The notes under the pieces are model-generated. The model worked only from the letters and a program-made list of their open reading frames with translations, ran no database searches and had not been told where the DNA came from. Below are positions 35,840 through 47,925 of a DNA stretch of 64,000 bases, piece by piece. Origin of the DNA: Sisyra terminalis (lineage: Eukaryota; Arthropoda; Insecta; Neuroptera; Sisyridae); the NCBI GenBank assembly GCA_958496175.1, contig OY292276.1, positions 36,476,449 through 36,540,448 of the forward strand. Direction: 5' to 3'. Each line of letters begins with the position of its first letter. Position 1 is the first letter of the stretch. Position numbers and translations under genes: made by a program.

Positions 35840-36380
35840 TTTCTTCTACAAAAAAAGTGCTTTTAAAAGCATTATGGCGACTACAAGCCTATAAAGATTA
35901 ACTACCAAACGTAGCATTATCCTCAGAACCAATATTAACACGATTATGAACTTACTAGAAAGATGTTTTGCTTCATACTGAGAATTTTGAAACCATAAAA
36001 AAATATTTGGAAAATATGACCAATCAGATACCACTGCAATAAATTCAAGCCAGGTGACATTTGAGAATCATTCAATTAAAAAATAAAAAGATTATTGTTC
36101 TTATTGCAACACATTTCAGCATTATAATCGATGCAATTGAGAAACTAGAAACATTCCTCTGTGCAAGTCCATGGAAATATTTAAAAAATAATTAAGCAGA
36201 ATAACGACTTTTCGAATTAACTATTGCAATTGGTTCGTGGCAAATTAAATGCAGTTTTGTATAGAAATTCCGATTTTGAAGGAATAAAGAAAATTGATGC
36301 ATTTATCAACGGCACTTTTAAAGAGATCTTTGAAAATTTCGCCAAATTTAAAATTCTATCAGGTAACGAAAGTTGACGTC
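35840..36380 (+). pseudogene. hAT-like transposase remnant
   Basis: In-frame blocks on the plus strand are LPNVALSSEPILTRL (ILTRWGTW type), ENFETIKKYLEN, IIDAIEKLET and GKLNAVLYRNSDFEGIKKID, with FKEIFENFAKF at the end. They occur in the order seen in insect hAT-derived proteins with a PPxPILTRWGTW signature. Several stops and frameshifts interrupt it. The domain assignment rests on remembered family features and is not certain. A short upstream frame from 35718 (MPSTSSESIVPNID) may be its start. Confidence 0.5.
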
Positions 36381-37158
36381 GAAATTTCATTTTCAACTTT
36401 TCACCTTTTTTGTCTTATAATCCAATTGTGGATCTAAACCATCCAAGTTCCCACTCAAATACACACAGAAAATTTCTGGAGAATAGGTCTGGTGGTTTAA
36501 GAGAAGCTCATTACTGTACATAAGTACGAAAGAATATTATATATTAAGATATATTATATCACATTATATATTATAATGTGAAAATAAATGTAAATTCTAT
36601 TAATAAATGGTTTTTGACTGTGCATATTTTGATAGTGCATACAAAATGATGTATAACAATAACATATTTTTATTGTAATTTTTGCCCTGATTATGGAAAA
36701 AATAATGAAAAAAAATCATCACAATTAAAAAGTAGTTTTTTCGATTATTTTCGATACAGAAAAAGAGGTTCACTTCGGACCCCCGGCTTCGTTCGAAAAA
36801 AAATTACAGATATTACCCTTAATGATAATTATAAATAAAATAAAATCAATGTTTAATTAATTTTTGTGTGGCAAATTTGTCGTGTTACATAACATATTTA
36901 CTCCATAGAATTTAGGAAACATTTTTTTTTAAAAATTGCGTTATTTGCTATTTATTCCTAATTTATTCCAAAATTTATTCCTATTTTGTGTACCTAAACA
37001 TATAAGGTAAAAACTAATTTTGTTTTGTAACTTTTTTTACTATTTTATGTTATTCGTAACTAAAATTAAAAAAAATATTAGGTGCATTTCTTTCAGCATA
37101 AATAATTTATTGGATATAATATAAGATAATTTGTTATGTTAATTACTGGCTCAAATAT

Positions 37159-37480
37159 TTTTAAATAAGAAGACAATTCAAGTTTTTTAAGATCGGTTTT
37201 TTTATTTAATATTTTTATTATTCAATTAGCTACGTTTCGTTACTTATCGTAAAAAATTATTTTTATTGAATTTAAATAACTTTTATTTAAATTTAAATTA
37301 TTTAAATTTAAATTGAAAATATTTTATTTTTGTGAAGCAAGAAGCCTGATAAAGTTACGATAAGTAACGAAACGTTACTTGAACGTAATTGAATAATAAA
37401 AATATTAAATAAAAAAATCGATCTTAAAAAACCTGAATTGTCTTCTTATTTAAAAAAATAAAAGTTGAGATCTAAATTTT
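37159..37480. mobile_element. Palindromic element, family B copy 1
   Basis: Termini AAATAAGAAGACAATTCAAG and (reverse complement of the right) AAATAAGAAGACAATTCAGG start arms that contain AAGATCG, TTAGCTACGTTTCGTTAC and the hammerhead-like core (CTGATAA, GTTACG-ATA-AGTAAC, GAAA at 37346-37375). An extension with AAAGTTGAGATCTAAATTT on the right is shared with copy 2. Confidence 0.75.
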
Positions 37481-38339
37481 ATCATCTACTAGCTCTAATA
37501 TTAGGGACTAAATGATTAATGAATACCTACAAGATTTAAAAGTAAAGACTGACAAATCATGATTAACTTTTCTTTCTACGAAAACATGGCCTTATAGGGA
37601 GGTCTCGTTTTCGGCCGAAACTGAGACTGATGCCGAAATTCGGTTTCGGTCGTAAAAACTAGTTTCGGTTAGACACTACTGCCCAGTCATCATCCATACA
37701 GATACAAAAACAATGTATCACACACAAAGTGTGCAAATTCTACCAAATCACTTACAAAATAATGTTGCCTTGGAAAACTACATAATTTTAATGTTTTAAA
37801 GAAATGGTTACAGTTTAATTTAACGGAAGATGTATAAAATTGTTCATTTCTAACGAGTTTGGTTTTCAGATTTTGATGTATCTATGCTTTTTTTTTTAAA
37901 ATAAGCTTATATAAGCACTTTGTATGCTTAAGAATAAATATCCTAATCCTATATTTTCTCATTTTGTAAGAAAACCTTACGTGATAAAAGGAAATGGATT
38001 TCATATTTGAAATAAGCATAAAAAAATACATTGAAATGACCTCTTACAGTTAAAACAATTTTTAAGATGTACTTTTTGCAGGCCTGTGTCGCTATTATAT
38101 TTGATTAAAAAAATTGCTGAAAACTAAAAAGGCTTTCAAGCTTCATATCATTGAATGATTGGGTTGTTAATTAGGTGTATTGTGAAAGGAATGATGTAAT
38201 GCAAATCGATGTTGTGCTGTATTGAATTGGTGAGATGGTCAAGACGGTCAAGTAGGTCCAGCATTCTGATGAAAGAATGATTTGGAATGTTGAAGATGGA
38301 ATGATGAAGACGGTGGTTGGAAGCGGTGTCGTCAACTAG

Positions 38340-38715
38340 CATTATGAGATGAGCCTGGAGCTTTCGGTGTTGGGAGCAAACGCGGCGGCGTCGCCGAACC
38401 CGCCAATGTTACCCAGCAGAGGTTCCCGCCTCTCTCGTCTCTGTCGATGATATCTTCGTGCTCTGTTTCCAACCCCAATGATTATAGGGGGCGCAGCGAA
38501 CGGACACTTGTTAGCTGGTGCTGCTCTAGGGCCGGTACCGGGGCCCTGTTTATATCTCTCCGTGTATATGAGCTTTTCTATATGTGTGCTTCTCTTCTCT
38601 GGCTCCTATTTTACGTTGGCGGCGACGGTGTCGCCTACGCTTTCATTCGTTCGTTCGTTCGTACGGTACGTACGTTCGAATTTCGCGTTGTGTTTTGCTC
38701 GTGCTTGTTGTAGGT
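38340..38715. promoter_or_regulatory. GC-rich island, candidate promoter or 5' UTR exon
   Basis: This is the most GC-rich segment in the window, with GCGGCGGCGTCGCCGAACCC, GGTACCGGGGCCC and a short (CGTT)n run at about 38646-38670. On the minus strand ATATAAACAGGGCCC (near 38545) could be a TATA box pointing left. Long frames are open on both strands, a composition effect, and none matches a family I know. A promoter or first noncoding exon of a neural-type gene with distant coding exons is plausible. Confidence 0.4.
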
Positions 38716-39911
38716 GAAAAACGTGTGCATTTTTTTATTTTTATTTTGGAAAAATAGAAAAAAAGCCGTGAAATTGAAAGAAAATATTAATTTTTTTCTC
38801 TCATTTCACCAAAGAACCAAATTTTATTTTTTTTTAATCCGTATTGTTTTCGATTCATTAACACACATTTTTAATCTAGAAAAGAAAAATTTTGAACAAT
38901 GTAAAAAATTTAAAAAAAATACAATCAATATTTATTGAGAGTGGCTTAGTAACAAAAATTACACCAATTATAAATATTTTTCAAAAGAATATATTTAACC
39001 TTTATTTTAAATGAAATATACGTCATAATAAATTTACATATTTTTGGCTGTGTACAACAATTGATTTTAAACGCGGAAAAAAATTAATTAATCGATTTAA
39101 ATCCAAGTTCAAATAAGTATCTTACCTTCATCAACTTGAACTTCATGTAAATACTTCAAATCAAATAAGTTTTCAGGTGAGTGTCATTTATAAATCAAAA
39201 CTCTAACAAAAAAAAAACGTAATTATTCGTAGCAAATTTCTCATTCATTGCCTCAAATAATATAATGAAAAATTATTTGAAAATATGTTCTCATTAAGTT
39301 TCACAATTACTCATTTCTAGCCACATTCATTTTTCGTCCCCCCACAATAAATAATCAGTGTATGTGTGTAAGTGAGTGAATTATTACCAGTTAAATAAGA
39401 GATGAACGTATCATATTTTCATTGTTCAAAATTAACTTTTTCAGTAATTACATGAGCTAATTTTTCGACATTAAACTTTCGCAAAATCCAAATTAAATCA
39501 ATTTGCTTTTATTCAATCCTCTAAGGATGCCGTTTAATTGATATTCTTCTTGGGGTTGGAATTTAGCGTGTAGTCAAATAGAATTATGAGCTCAAAAAAG
39601 ATTACAGGGCTTCGTCGCGAAACTATGAAATCTAGTTTATGTTGAAAGGGCGTCGTCTATATTATTATTTCATTTCCTTGATTATCATCAAAAATAAAAA
39701 TAACTTCTTGGTTCTAACTAACTATTTTTGGCCTTTTAAGGATAAAACTGAAATAAAATTTTAAGAGAAAAAAAATTAACAAATGTTGATATTGTTTAAA
39801 GAAAATAAATGTAACAACATATTGAAGACAATTTTTTTCCTTAATATGGATTCTATATAAACTGTGTAGTGCTAAGACTGTGTAGTTCCCAATCATATTT
39901 TATGAATTAAC

Positions 39912-40085
39912 GTTTTTTTTTTCTTGTAATTTACCGTTGCTTTATAACTTAAGGTTCTAAGCGACTCAAAAATTAAAAAAAATACCGTAAATTGAGAAAT
40001 ATCGAAAATTAGCTCTTACAAGACTCAAATTCAACATCTTCAAATTTTGGAGCGGCTACCTTGACCACTCGGCCACCAATAGACT
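39912..40085 (-). mobile_element. tRNA-derived SINE, copy c
   Basis: Minus strand: GGTGGCCGAGTGGTCAAGGT (box-A region), AGCCGCTCCAAAATTTG, CGATATTTCTCAATTTACGG and a tail GCAACGGTAAATTACAAG before poly(A). It is head-to-head with copy d. 38716-39911 and 40086-40457 hold nothing else supported. Confidence 0.8.
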
Positions 40086-40457
40086 AGTTTTTATTATATT
40101 AATTAAGTATTTATTTGCTTTAGACAACTGTCTCGATTAAAAATATTCAATTAAAATTGAATTAAAATAATTGATTCCTTTGGAACATATTTAAAGCAAG
40201 TGGCAGTGTCCAACTGAAATTAGTTTTTACGTCCGGACGCAAAATTTCAAACAAAGGTTAGGTTTTCGTAGAATTTACTTTTAAATCTTTTAGGTATTAA
40301 TTAATAATTTAGTCTCAGGTATTTATAGCTAATATCACTTGTTATTTCAAATTAATTATTCATGCTCCTCAAAATAAGGAGTAGATTAGAAAGAAATACA
40401 CCAAATATTTCTTTTTAATATATTAGTTACGAATAATATAAAATAAATAAAAAGTAG

Positions 40458-40627
40458 CTTACTGGTGGTCGAGAGGTCAAGGTGGCCACTTTAAAGCTGG
40501 TAGATGTAAGGTTCGAATCTCGAATCAAGCTTTTCAATAATTCTCGATTTAGGGATTTTTATTAACTCTAGAGTCGCTAAAGACCTTGATAGTTATACAG
40601 CGACGGTAAATATCAATAAAAAAAAAT
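40458..40627 (+). mobile_element. tRNA-derived SINE, copy d (best preserved)
   Basis: The box A TGGTCGAGAGG and box B GGTTCGAATCTC (40510-40521) are about 45 bases apart, as in Pol III tRNA promoters. A tRNA-unrelated body follows (AATTCTCGATTTAGGG, AGAGTCGCTAAAGACC, AGCGACGGTAAATA) and ends in an A-rich tail. It serves as the reference for copies at 25284, 29253, 39912, 55085, 55230 and 57478. Confidence 0.85.
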
Positions 40628-40734
40628 CAAAACAAAATTACTGTTTACATTATATTATGTTTAGGTACATAAAACAGAAAATACTCTTTTTTATGCATTA
40701 AATACGAAATAATTTCTTCTAAATTTTGGTCAGT

Positions 40735-41160
40735 TTTTTCTTGAAATGAAAAAAATATATAAGAGCTTCATGAATCTACAACTATGTATGAAAACAATTT
40801 TTAATGAACTGATAATTGATAATAAGATCAGTATTCATAATTACAGAATTTAATATTATAAGTGAGAAATAATAATTTCTCAATTTGTTCATTTTACGAA
40901 TTCAACTTCGGTTTCTGTCGTAGTTTCGGCTTGAAGATAGCCGAAACCGAAACTAAGCTGAAACTTGTTTTCTTGCCGAAACTAAACCGAAACCGAAGTT
41001 GAATTCGTCAAATAAAAGTATTGAGAAATTATTATTTTTAGATTCCTTAATTATGAATACTGATCTTATTATCAGTTATCAGTTCATTAAAATTATTTTT
41101 ATTATTTAGTTGCTTCATGAAGCTTTTTAATATTTTTTTTCAGTTCAAGAGAAAGCGGAC
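40735..41160. mobile_element. Palindromic MITE with CGGTTTCGG core, family C
   Basis: Arms of about 200 bases: left GAGCTTCATGAATCTACAAC, right reverse complement AAGCTTCATGAAGCAACTAA. Both carry AATGAACTGATAA, GATAATAAGATCAGTATTCA and CGAATTCAACTTCGGTTTC. The centre is a run of CCGAAAC/GTTTCGG words. A similar CGGTTTCGGTCGTAA word at about 37630-37670 marks a fragment of a relative. No coding content. Confidence 0.75.
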
Positions 41161-41859
41161 CAAAGTAAGGATAAATTATAGCAAGTGGTAATTATATATT
41201 TTTCATAGTTAAATCTACTGATTAATTATTTATTTTTCATAGACGATTATCCTGGTTAAAAAAAATATGTCATCAAAAAATTGAATTTAATCGAGAAAAC
41301 GGACAGATTGGCTTATCATAATTGATTTATTTGAATTATATTTTTAGTTATGGTAAACTTTTTTCATTTTTCATTCTCCTAAGCTGCGCCAAAGCTAGTC
41401 AACAGGTTGAAGCTTTGCGTTAGAAATGAACAAATGGAATAAGACTGAAGCTTTCGTGAAATATAATAAATAAGACGAAATTATCAAAACTAATGCGCAA
41501 AGATGGCATTCCATCTTTAGAGAATAATCTTAATATAAATATAAAAAAAAACGGCAAGAATTTTAAAATATGTAGATTTAAACGTGTCAATAAAATAGAG
41601 GGAAACACAAGTGAAATCGTGGCAAGAAGAATTCTTTTCAATTTTTATCTCATCTTAGCCTAGCGCTCTTCATATTATGAGCATTCATATTGAAGGATAA
41701 AAGCTCACTTGCAATTCGGAAGAGAATGAATCTCACTTGGAATAATCGAGATAAATATGTATACATAAGGGGTTGTATTTGTATTTGTAAATTTGTATGT
41801 GTGCTCAATGTTACCTAGGGAGAAAAATGTCAATGTATAAATGGGTGAGTATGTATTGG

Positions 41860-42430
41860 TCTCGTTTTCGACGTCGTTCGTTTGTTTCTATCAGATCGAT
41901 GTAGCGCACGGCTACTAAAGCTCCGGTACTCTCTCAAAGCTCAAATCGCACATCACAAAAATTCTATTTCATTCCCACTCACAGCTTACATAGCTTTTAT
42001 ACATTAACATCTGGGCATCTCTAAAACTAGAAAATGTTGTGCCACAGGTTGCCGTTGTCACATTGCATTATTTATTAACCAATATAAATTTTTTGGTTCC
42101 AATATTTTTTCCAATAATGATAATCATTTCCTTCTTTCAATTACAAATATATGTACATCGGCCAGCTAAAATGCTATGTTATTATAAGCTACTTATCGCA
42201 AAAGCTTTAGTAACCCTCAAGCGAATCAAGGAACTCAACGTAAGAGGATTCCTTTTCAACTTGGTGAGATACATCTTCATATCCCTGCAGGGTTGCTCGT
42301 CTTCCTTTTTTATGCGACACGCGGTTGTCAACATTTTTCTTCTTCTACACTCACCAGAAGCGAATAAAATGATTCAACACATAGCATTTGCGACTTGTAA
42401 GGAAACTGTCCACAGGGAATAGAGAAACGC
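41860..42430. other. GC-richer low-repeat block, candidate regulatory or exonic
   Basis: Two GC-richer parts: 41860-41960 (GACGTCGTTCG, AGATCGATGTAGCGCACGGC) and 42180-42430. A plus frame of 127 codons is open over 42039-42422, with no ATG at its start. Minus frames are open too, one with GYEDVSHQVEKESSYVEFL and one reaching a CTG|GTGAGT donor-like site near 42350. No frame is clearly coding and no family is recognised. Confidence 0.3.
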
Positions 42431-43434
42431 AAAGAATACACTTAGAAAATACGAGAAGAAATTCATCAATTTTTGCCCTTTTTAATATGATACCTGATAT
42501 TCCGCTAAAATTAATTTACCTTTAATATTGAATTTCATAAATTAATTAAGCAAAGACTGATTTCGTAAATCAAATAAAATCCCACTGGTTCAGTTTTATC
42601 TTTATGATATCTGTAATGATAAGGAAAATATTTAATTAAAAAACCTACACTCGCGTCTTCACCTGCGAGTAGGTATTATTTTGAATAATTTACAAATTGT
42701 TTTTATATAAATATCGCTTATTCTTGTCACCACCTTAGTGGCACATTATTGCATAGGCTGGCATAGGCAATATTTTATACCAAAAATATTGATTCTTTGT
42801 AAAAAACAAAAAACAAATATTTTTACGAATAGTATACGCCAGACACCCATGAATAACTAAAATATTGGGCTTTAAGAATGAAAATTCGACAGTATGTAAA
42901 TTTGATTTTAAAATCATAAATATATAATTGGAAAACTTGACAAACTTTGTACCACCCAAAATTGGTTTCCAAAAAACGAATCATTGATATCAATAATACT
43001 GCCAGATTTTTAATATTTATTGTGGATATATTAACAAATACTTATATTTCACTTAAACAATTTTTAACGTATAATTTTTATTTTATACATTAGGGGGACC
43101 GGAAAGTAATATCTTTTCTTTATCCTTATATTGAAAAACAAAATTTGGAAACAAGTTTTGATTTAAAATTAATGATATAATCAGCTTCAATATTATCAAC
43201 CTTTAAATATCTAGTGTGGCAATTTTAATATCAAATTAGTAAAACCAACCGATTACTAAGTAAAATATCTAACCATCACATTTTGAACATATTATGAGTT
43301 AAATATTTCTTTTTTTGCTGATTTTGAACAGTTAAACTGTTTATACAATTTATATATAATTTACGCAATATATATTTTATAAATTGAAGTCTTATTTATG
43401 TTTTATTATTTGAAAATCTAAACTATAAACATAA

Positions 43435-43690
43435 AGTTGGACAAGAGCTCAACAAATGTATTTTTAACGTTTTACCCTGATAGGTATTTCGATTGCCGAG
43501 CAATTGTAATCATCTATGTTTTATCATCTGTGCAGGCAATCTGTTAACATCCAGTTATGGAGCAAGCCAATACTGCTTGACTATCACTGGGGAAAATTGC
43601 TTAGCAATCCAAATATGTATCTGGGAAAAAAGTAAAAAATACATTTGTTTCAGTTTTTGTTCAAATTTATGTTCAAAGTTTACTTTTGTA
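43435..43690. mobile_element. Inverted element with two decayed hammerhead-like hairpins
   Basis: The left motif (43480-43515, minus strand) and right motif (43587-43631, plus strand) are inverted copies of the CTGATGA/GATTGC..GCAATC/GAAATACGTATC pattern at 32280-32324. Both are mutated in the boxes. The outer edges share ACATAAATTTGAACA-type words with the 32240 element. 42431-43434 and 43691-45149 hold nothing else supported. Confidence 0.6.
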
Positions 43691-45149
43691 GATTATGTAT
43701 ATAGCCCAATTATGACCATAATATATTTTTTATGCTATAAAAAACAATATTATGAGTTGCTTAATTAATGGATTGGTTTCTCTCTTTTGGGCTTAGTATT
43801 TATTTTTTATACATATGTAGATTTTTTTTTAAAGATTTTGAGATCATAAATGAAAGTTTAAACATGTATCTTTTGTAGATTTGTTGCTCCTCTAGTTCTC
43901 ATATATGACTTTGTGACTTGGCAGGTACTTTTAAAGGTCTCAGTAGTTTTGAATCTCTTATAGTAACGAGTATTTAAAACTCTTTCTTATTCTATAAATA
44001 ATGTATACTAATTTTTTGTTCTCAACACACTTACGTATTTAATGTAAAAAATATTCTTGGAGTTCAATCACTATTCCGTTTACAACTCCACAAATATCAG
44101 CACGAAAAATATTTGAAATTTAAGGACATATATATGATCAAATAAATTTAAAGTTGTAAGATGAATTATATAAAAAAACAAATCATTACTAAAATATATT
44201 CAAAAATTATTAACTACCCACAAAAATTCATTAAAATCAGTTCAGCGGGTTACACGCAGATAAATAAATTATTGCTATCTGCTATTATGCTATTAAATTT
44301 GGGAAAATATTTAGCAAAAGTCTTTTTCTTTTGAACATGAAAGATAATTTTCAATCACAGTTTCATACGTGATTTATTTTATTTTTTGCCTTGTTCACGC
44401 ATTTGTACTCTTTCCAACGATGCCTGCCTCTGGTGAAGTCGTCCAGATTGAAAGAATACAGTTCCAATATTTAATTCAATTTTTTGGATACAGACAGGAA
44501 AATTTACGAAACATCAATATTTTAGATACAATTCTCAACCGTGTATTGTATAATATAATTACTCACTAAAATTGTATTTGCTGTTCTACTGCCTTTATAA
44601 TAAACAAACCTTTGCAACTAATTTATTCACTTATCTAAAAAGAGTAAAGTATCTATATATAGGTATATATCAGATCAGTAGTTCTCAGATTAATACGTCA
44701 CTAATAGACAAATAGGCAGATATAGAAATGGCGCATTATACTTTTAGGTGTACTAAATCACTACCTTTAGGTGTATCTAAAGAGGAGGTGAACTGAAATT
44801 AAGAGGTTGACAAATTACAGCAAAAGTTTTCAACTAAAAGGTTGAATAAATTGTTTGTAAAAACGAAAGATAAATCAAATTCAAAGCTCACACAATGGAA
44901 ATGATAACAAAGAATATTAGGTTTGGCGTGCTGAGGAAACAGCACAAAAAACGTAGAAATGTATGTTTCAATTAAAAAAAAAGTTTCTTTCAATAAGTCA
45001 ATATTGAAACACAAAATTGTTATTTTTCGTAATTTCCTTGCAATAAAATAGGAAATTTTAAGTTAAACAGGTAGAAAGGAACACAATTAGGAATAGAAAA
45101 GTAAATCAAATACGACTTTAGAAAACTTTTCCTAGTGAAATTTTGAAAG

Positions 45150-45560
45150 AATCGTTTTTACTTTTGTGAAACGTTCGTGATAGTGACGCGGAAAATTTTC
45201 TTTAGAAAACTTATAAGATTAATCGTACGAACGTGGCCGGATTTTATAAGCGGGAAAACTTAAAAGAAAAACTGTGGCAACTTGATTTTTAATTTCATTT
45301 TTCCTTTTGTAAACGCCGTTAAGTTGCACATATAAACCCGAAATCAGGCATAATATGATTGTCATAATTTTGCGTGAAACGTGAAAATTTATTACCGCCC
45401 ATTATTTGAATTCTTAATTTCCATTTCATGCGTTCGTTCGTTCATTCAATTGGACATAAATACTTGGAAAAGTACTTGTTTGGATTAAGCAAAAACACTC
45501 GGAGAGATTAAGTCCGGACATTTATCTTGTGCGTCTTTCTTTTCATGGAAAAAGGCAGTA
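45150..45560. promoter_or_regulatory. Single-copy block, candidate regulatory element
   Basis: A GC-richer, non-repetitive block with TTTTATAAGC (near 45242), ACGTGGCCGGATTTTATAAG, CACATATAAACC and CGTTCGTTCGTTCATT. Homeodomain-like TTTATAAG and ATTA words are dense, but such words are common in A/T DNA. No frame is convincing. Confidence 0.25.
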
Positions 45561-45749
45561 AAGGGAAAGTGATGTGGGCTTAGAAGGAAACTTTTTAGTA
45601 GCTCTTGTTAATTTTTTCGAATATAAAAGATTGAGGGAAATTAAAGCTAAGAAAAAAACAATAATTTTTCATCCAATTGGAAGGAAAATGTTGGTTAATA
45701 ATGATAGTTTACATAGATAGTTCAACTTATTAATGTTAATACCAATATT

Positions 45750-46103
45750 TAATCAAATTCAGATCTCAGCTTTTATTAAATAAAGAAGACAATTCAGGTT
45801 ATTTAAGATCGGATTTTTTATTTCTTATTTAATGTTTTTTAATATTCAAATTAGCTACGTTTCGTTACGTATCGTAACTTAATCAGGCTTCTTGAATCAC
45901 AAAAAATATTTTAGTTTCAATTAATATTCAATATAATAAGAATTATATTTTTATTTTGTTGAATTCAAATTAAAACTAAAATATTTTTTGTGATTCAAGA
46001 AGTCTGATGAAGTTACGATACGTAACGAAACGTAGCTAATTTGAAAATTAAAAACATTAATTAAAACAAATCCGATCTTAAATAACCTGAGTTGTCTTCT
46101 TTA
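45750..46103. mobile_element. Palindromic element, family B copy 2, with 15-base flanking repeat
   Basis: The arms contain AAGAAGACAATTCAGG, ATTTAAGATCGGATT, TTAGCTACGTTTCGTTACG and TTGAATCACAAAAAATATTT. The direct repeat GTTAATACCAATATT flanks it (45735-45749 and 46104-46118), as expected for a long target-site duplication. The left end carries the GAGATCT extension that copy 1 has on its right, so this copy is reversed. It carries the best hammerhead-like core in the window. Confidence 0.8.
46004..46036 (+). ncRNA. Hammerhead-ribozyme-like core in family B
   Basis: CTGATGA (46004-46010), one A, hairpin GTTACG-ATA-CGTAAC (46012-46026), GAAA (46027-46030), then CGTAGC. The boxes are canonical and helix II is perfect. 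Helix III (ACGT, no loop) and helix I (AGT with GCT) are very short. The opposite arm has a minus-strand version at 45886-45854 with box CTGATTA, where helix I improves to AGC/GCT. The activity is untested inference. Confidence 0.5.
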
Positions 46104-47623
46104 GTTAATACCAATATTAATATTTAGATTTATTGTTTTTTTTTTTAAAGTTTTCAATATTCTTAATGTCCTTTAATTTGTTTTGTGAAAAGAAAAAACC
46201 ATTGAGTGTAATAAGTGAAACAATTTTATTACAAGGTTAGTTAATTGAAGAACTTTAAATTGAATTTCAAATTCTAAAACGATTCATGTTCTAAACGATT
46301 GAACCGATAAATGAATTAAAGTGAATCAAAAGAGTAGCAACTTTTTATCTGTCAAGAAAAATTAATTCATTTAAAAGCCCTTTATTTTCATTGTACGATT
46401 GTTTTTCTCTTCATTTCTAGTTTCTATTTTTTTCAAAATTTTTATATAAGCTTACAACTTGCTTTGTTGAAGTTTTCATTACAGGGAAATGAAATATATT
46501 TATTACAGAGATAGAAAATTTCTTATTTCAGTTCTATAATTTTGGAAGCTGTATGTAATACTTCCCTGAATAATTCATTAAGTTGGCCTAATGACAGCAA
46601 TTAAAAATCGCTAAAATATTATATTTATTTTATAAAAACTGAGTCAGGGAAAACAAAACAATCAATTATCTTTTTATTAGAAGTAAGATTTTGAAACTAT
46701 TTTGGAAATATAAAACTACAGAATACGGCTATTTTCAATGATATTCTGAACACCAATCAGAGCAAATGACGTCACTTTTGTGTAAGCCAATACATTGGAA
46801 TCATTCGATACATCTTTTTTCTTAATAATATTTTTTTTATAGTTTTTCATTTGAAATGTATTTGAAAAGTTTTTGGTGGAAAAAAACTTAATTGGAAGGT
46901 AGTCAAAAATTTAAAATTTAGGACAATACTCTACAGGCGTTGTAGATATTAAAAAGATATTAAAAAAATCGATTTTTTGAAGCCGTGAAATCCATGTACT
47001 TATCCTCTTAAAGAGAGAATGAGTAAAAGTAAGTATCAGAAGCACTATTTGGGAATCAGTAATATCCGTTGTAGAATAGATACGTGTTTAGTTTAAATTT
47101 AAAGTTTCATTGTCTGTAAAATTTTTACAACACACTTTAAATTAAAAGAAATGAAATGTATCTAAAAAATTATTTAAAATGCCTACGATTAACTGTCGAT
47201 CTGTTGGGGATCGAGCTTTTGCCCACCCTTGGCGTAGATTTTAAATTTTAAAGTAAACCGTTAAATTTTACTACTATGCTTCTAATTTTTATAAATAATG
47301 CAAATAAATTATACATATTTGAACACTATAGAGTTGAATTTCAAAGTTTGTTATCATACCTATTATATTTTAGAGTTTTTTTTTGTCAATTTAAAAAAGA
47401 CTATTAAAAAATAATAAAAAAAGTAGATTATAAGTTAAAAAAAAGTCGAGTTAAACTTTAATAACGAATATGCCGTGATAATTTACTACGTAACTGTATA
47501 AATTAATCCAAATTGCGTGTACAGATACTGAATACTGAACGAATTAGATTAATTATTTGATCAATTATTATGAATCAAAAATAATATTTTTTTATTTAGG
47601 GAAAACGAAAATTCAGAAAAAAA

Positions 47624-47853
47624 ATTGGCTCATGTGTACTTTAGCACACCCACAATCTGGCAATGTTGTATTTTCGACTTTGTTTTTAATTTAATTCGCG
47701 ATTAAGTCGGTCCATAATGAAAATTTAGCCACAAAAGAGAGAATTATACGATATTAGAATTGGATAAACAAAAATATCGTGAATTAAATTAAAAAAAAAG
47801 TCGAAAATGCAACGTTGCTAGATTGTGGGTGTGCTAAAGTACACTTGAGCCAA
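47624..47853. mobile_element. Palindromic MITE, family A copy 3 (best preserved)
   Basis: Termini TTGGCTCATGTGTACTTTAG and (reverse complement) TTGGCTCAAGTGTACTTTAG are nearly identical. The arms continue through CACACCCACAATCTGGCAA or CACACCCACAATCTAGCAA and GCATTTTCGACTTT to the centre. About 230 bases with no coding content. Confidence 0.85.
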
Positions 47854-47925
47854 AAATTTAATAAACTAAATTAGGTTCATATTTGATTTTGTTGAAATAG
47901 TGATATTTGCAAGAATATCGTAAAG

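Noticed and set aside
38447..38717. Two overlapping 79-88 codon plus frames
   Set aside because: They lie in the GC-rich island where stops are rare on both strands. Repetitive RSFVRTVR-type residues come from a CGTT simple repeat.
42039..42422. 127-codon open frame
   Set aside because: It starts at GTG, not ATG. Hydrophobic A/T-biased residues and equally open minus frames suggest composition, and no family matches.
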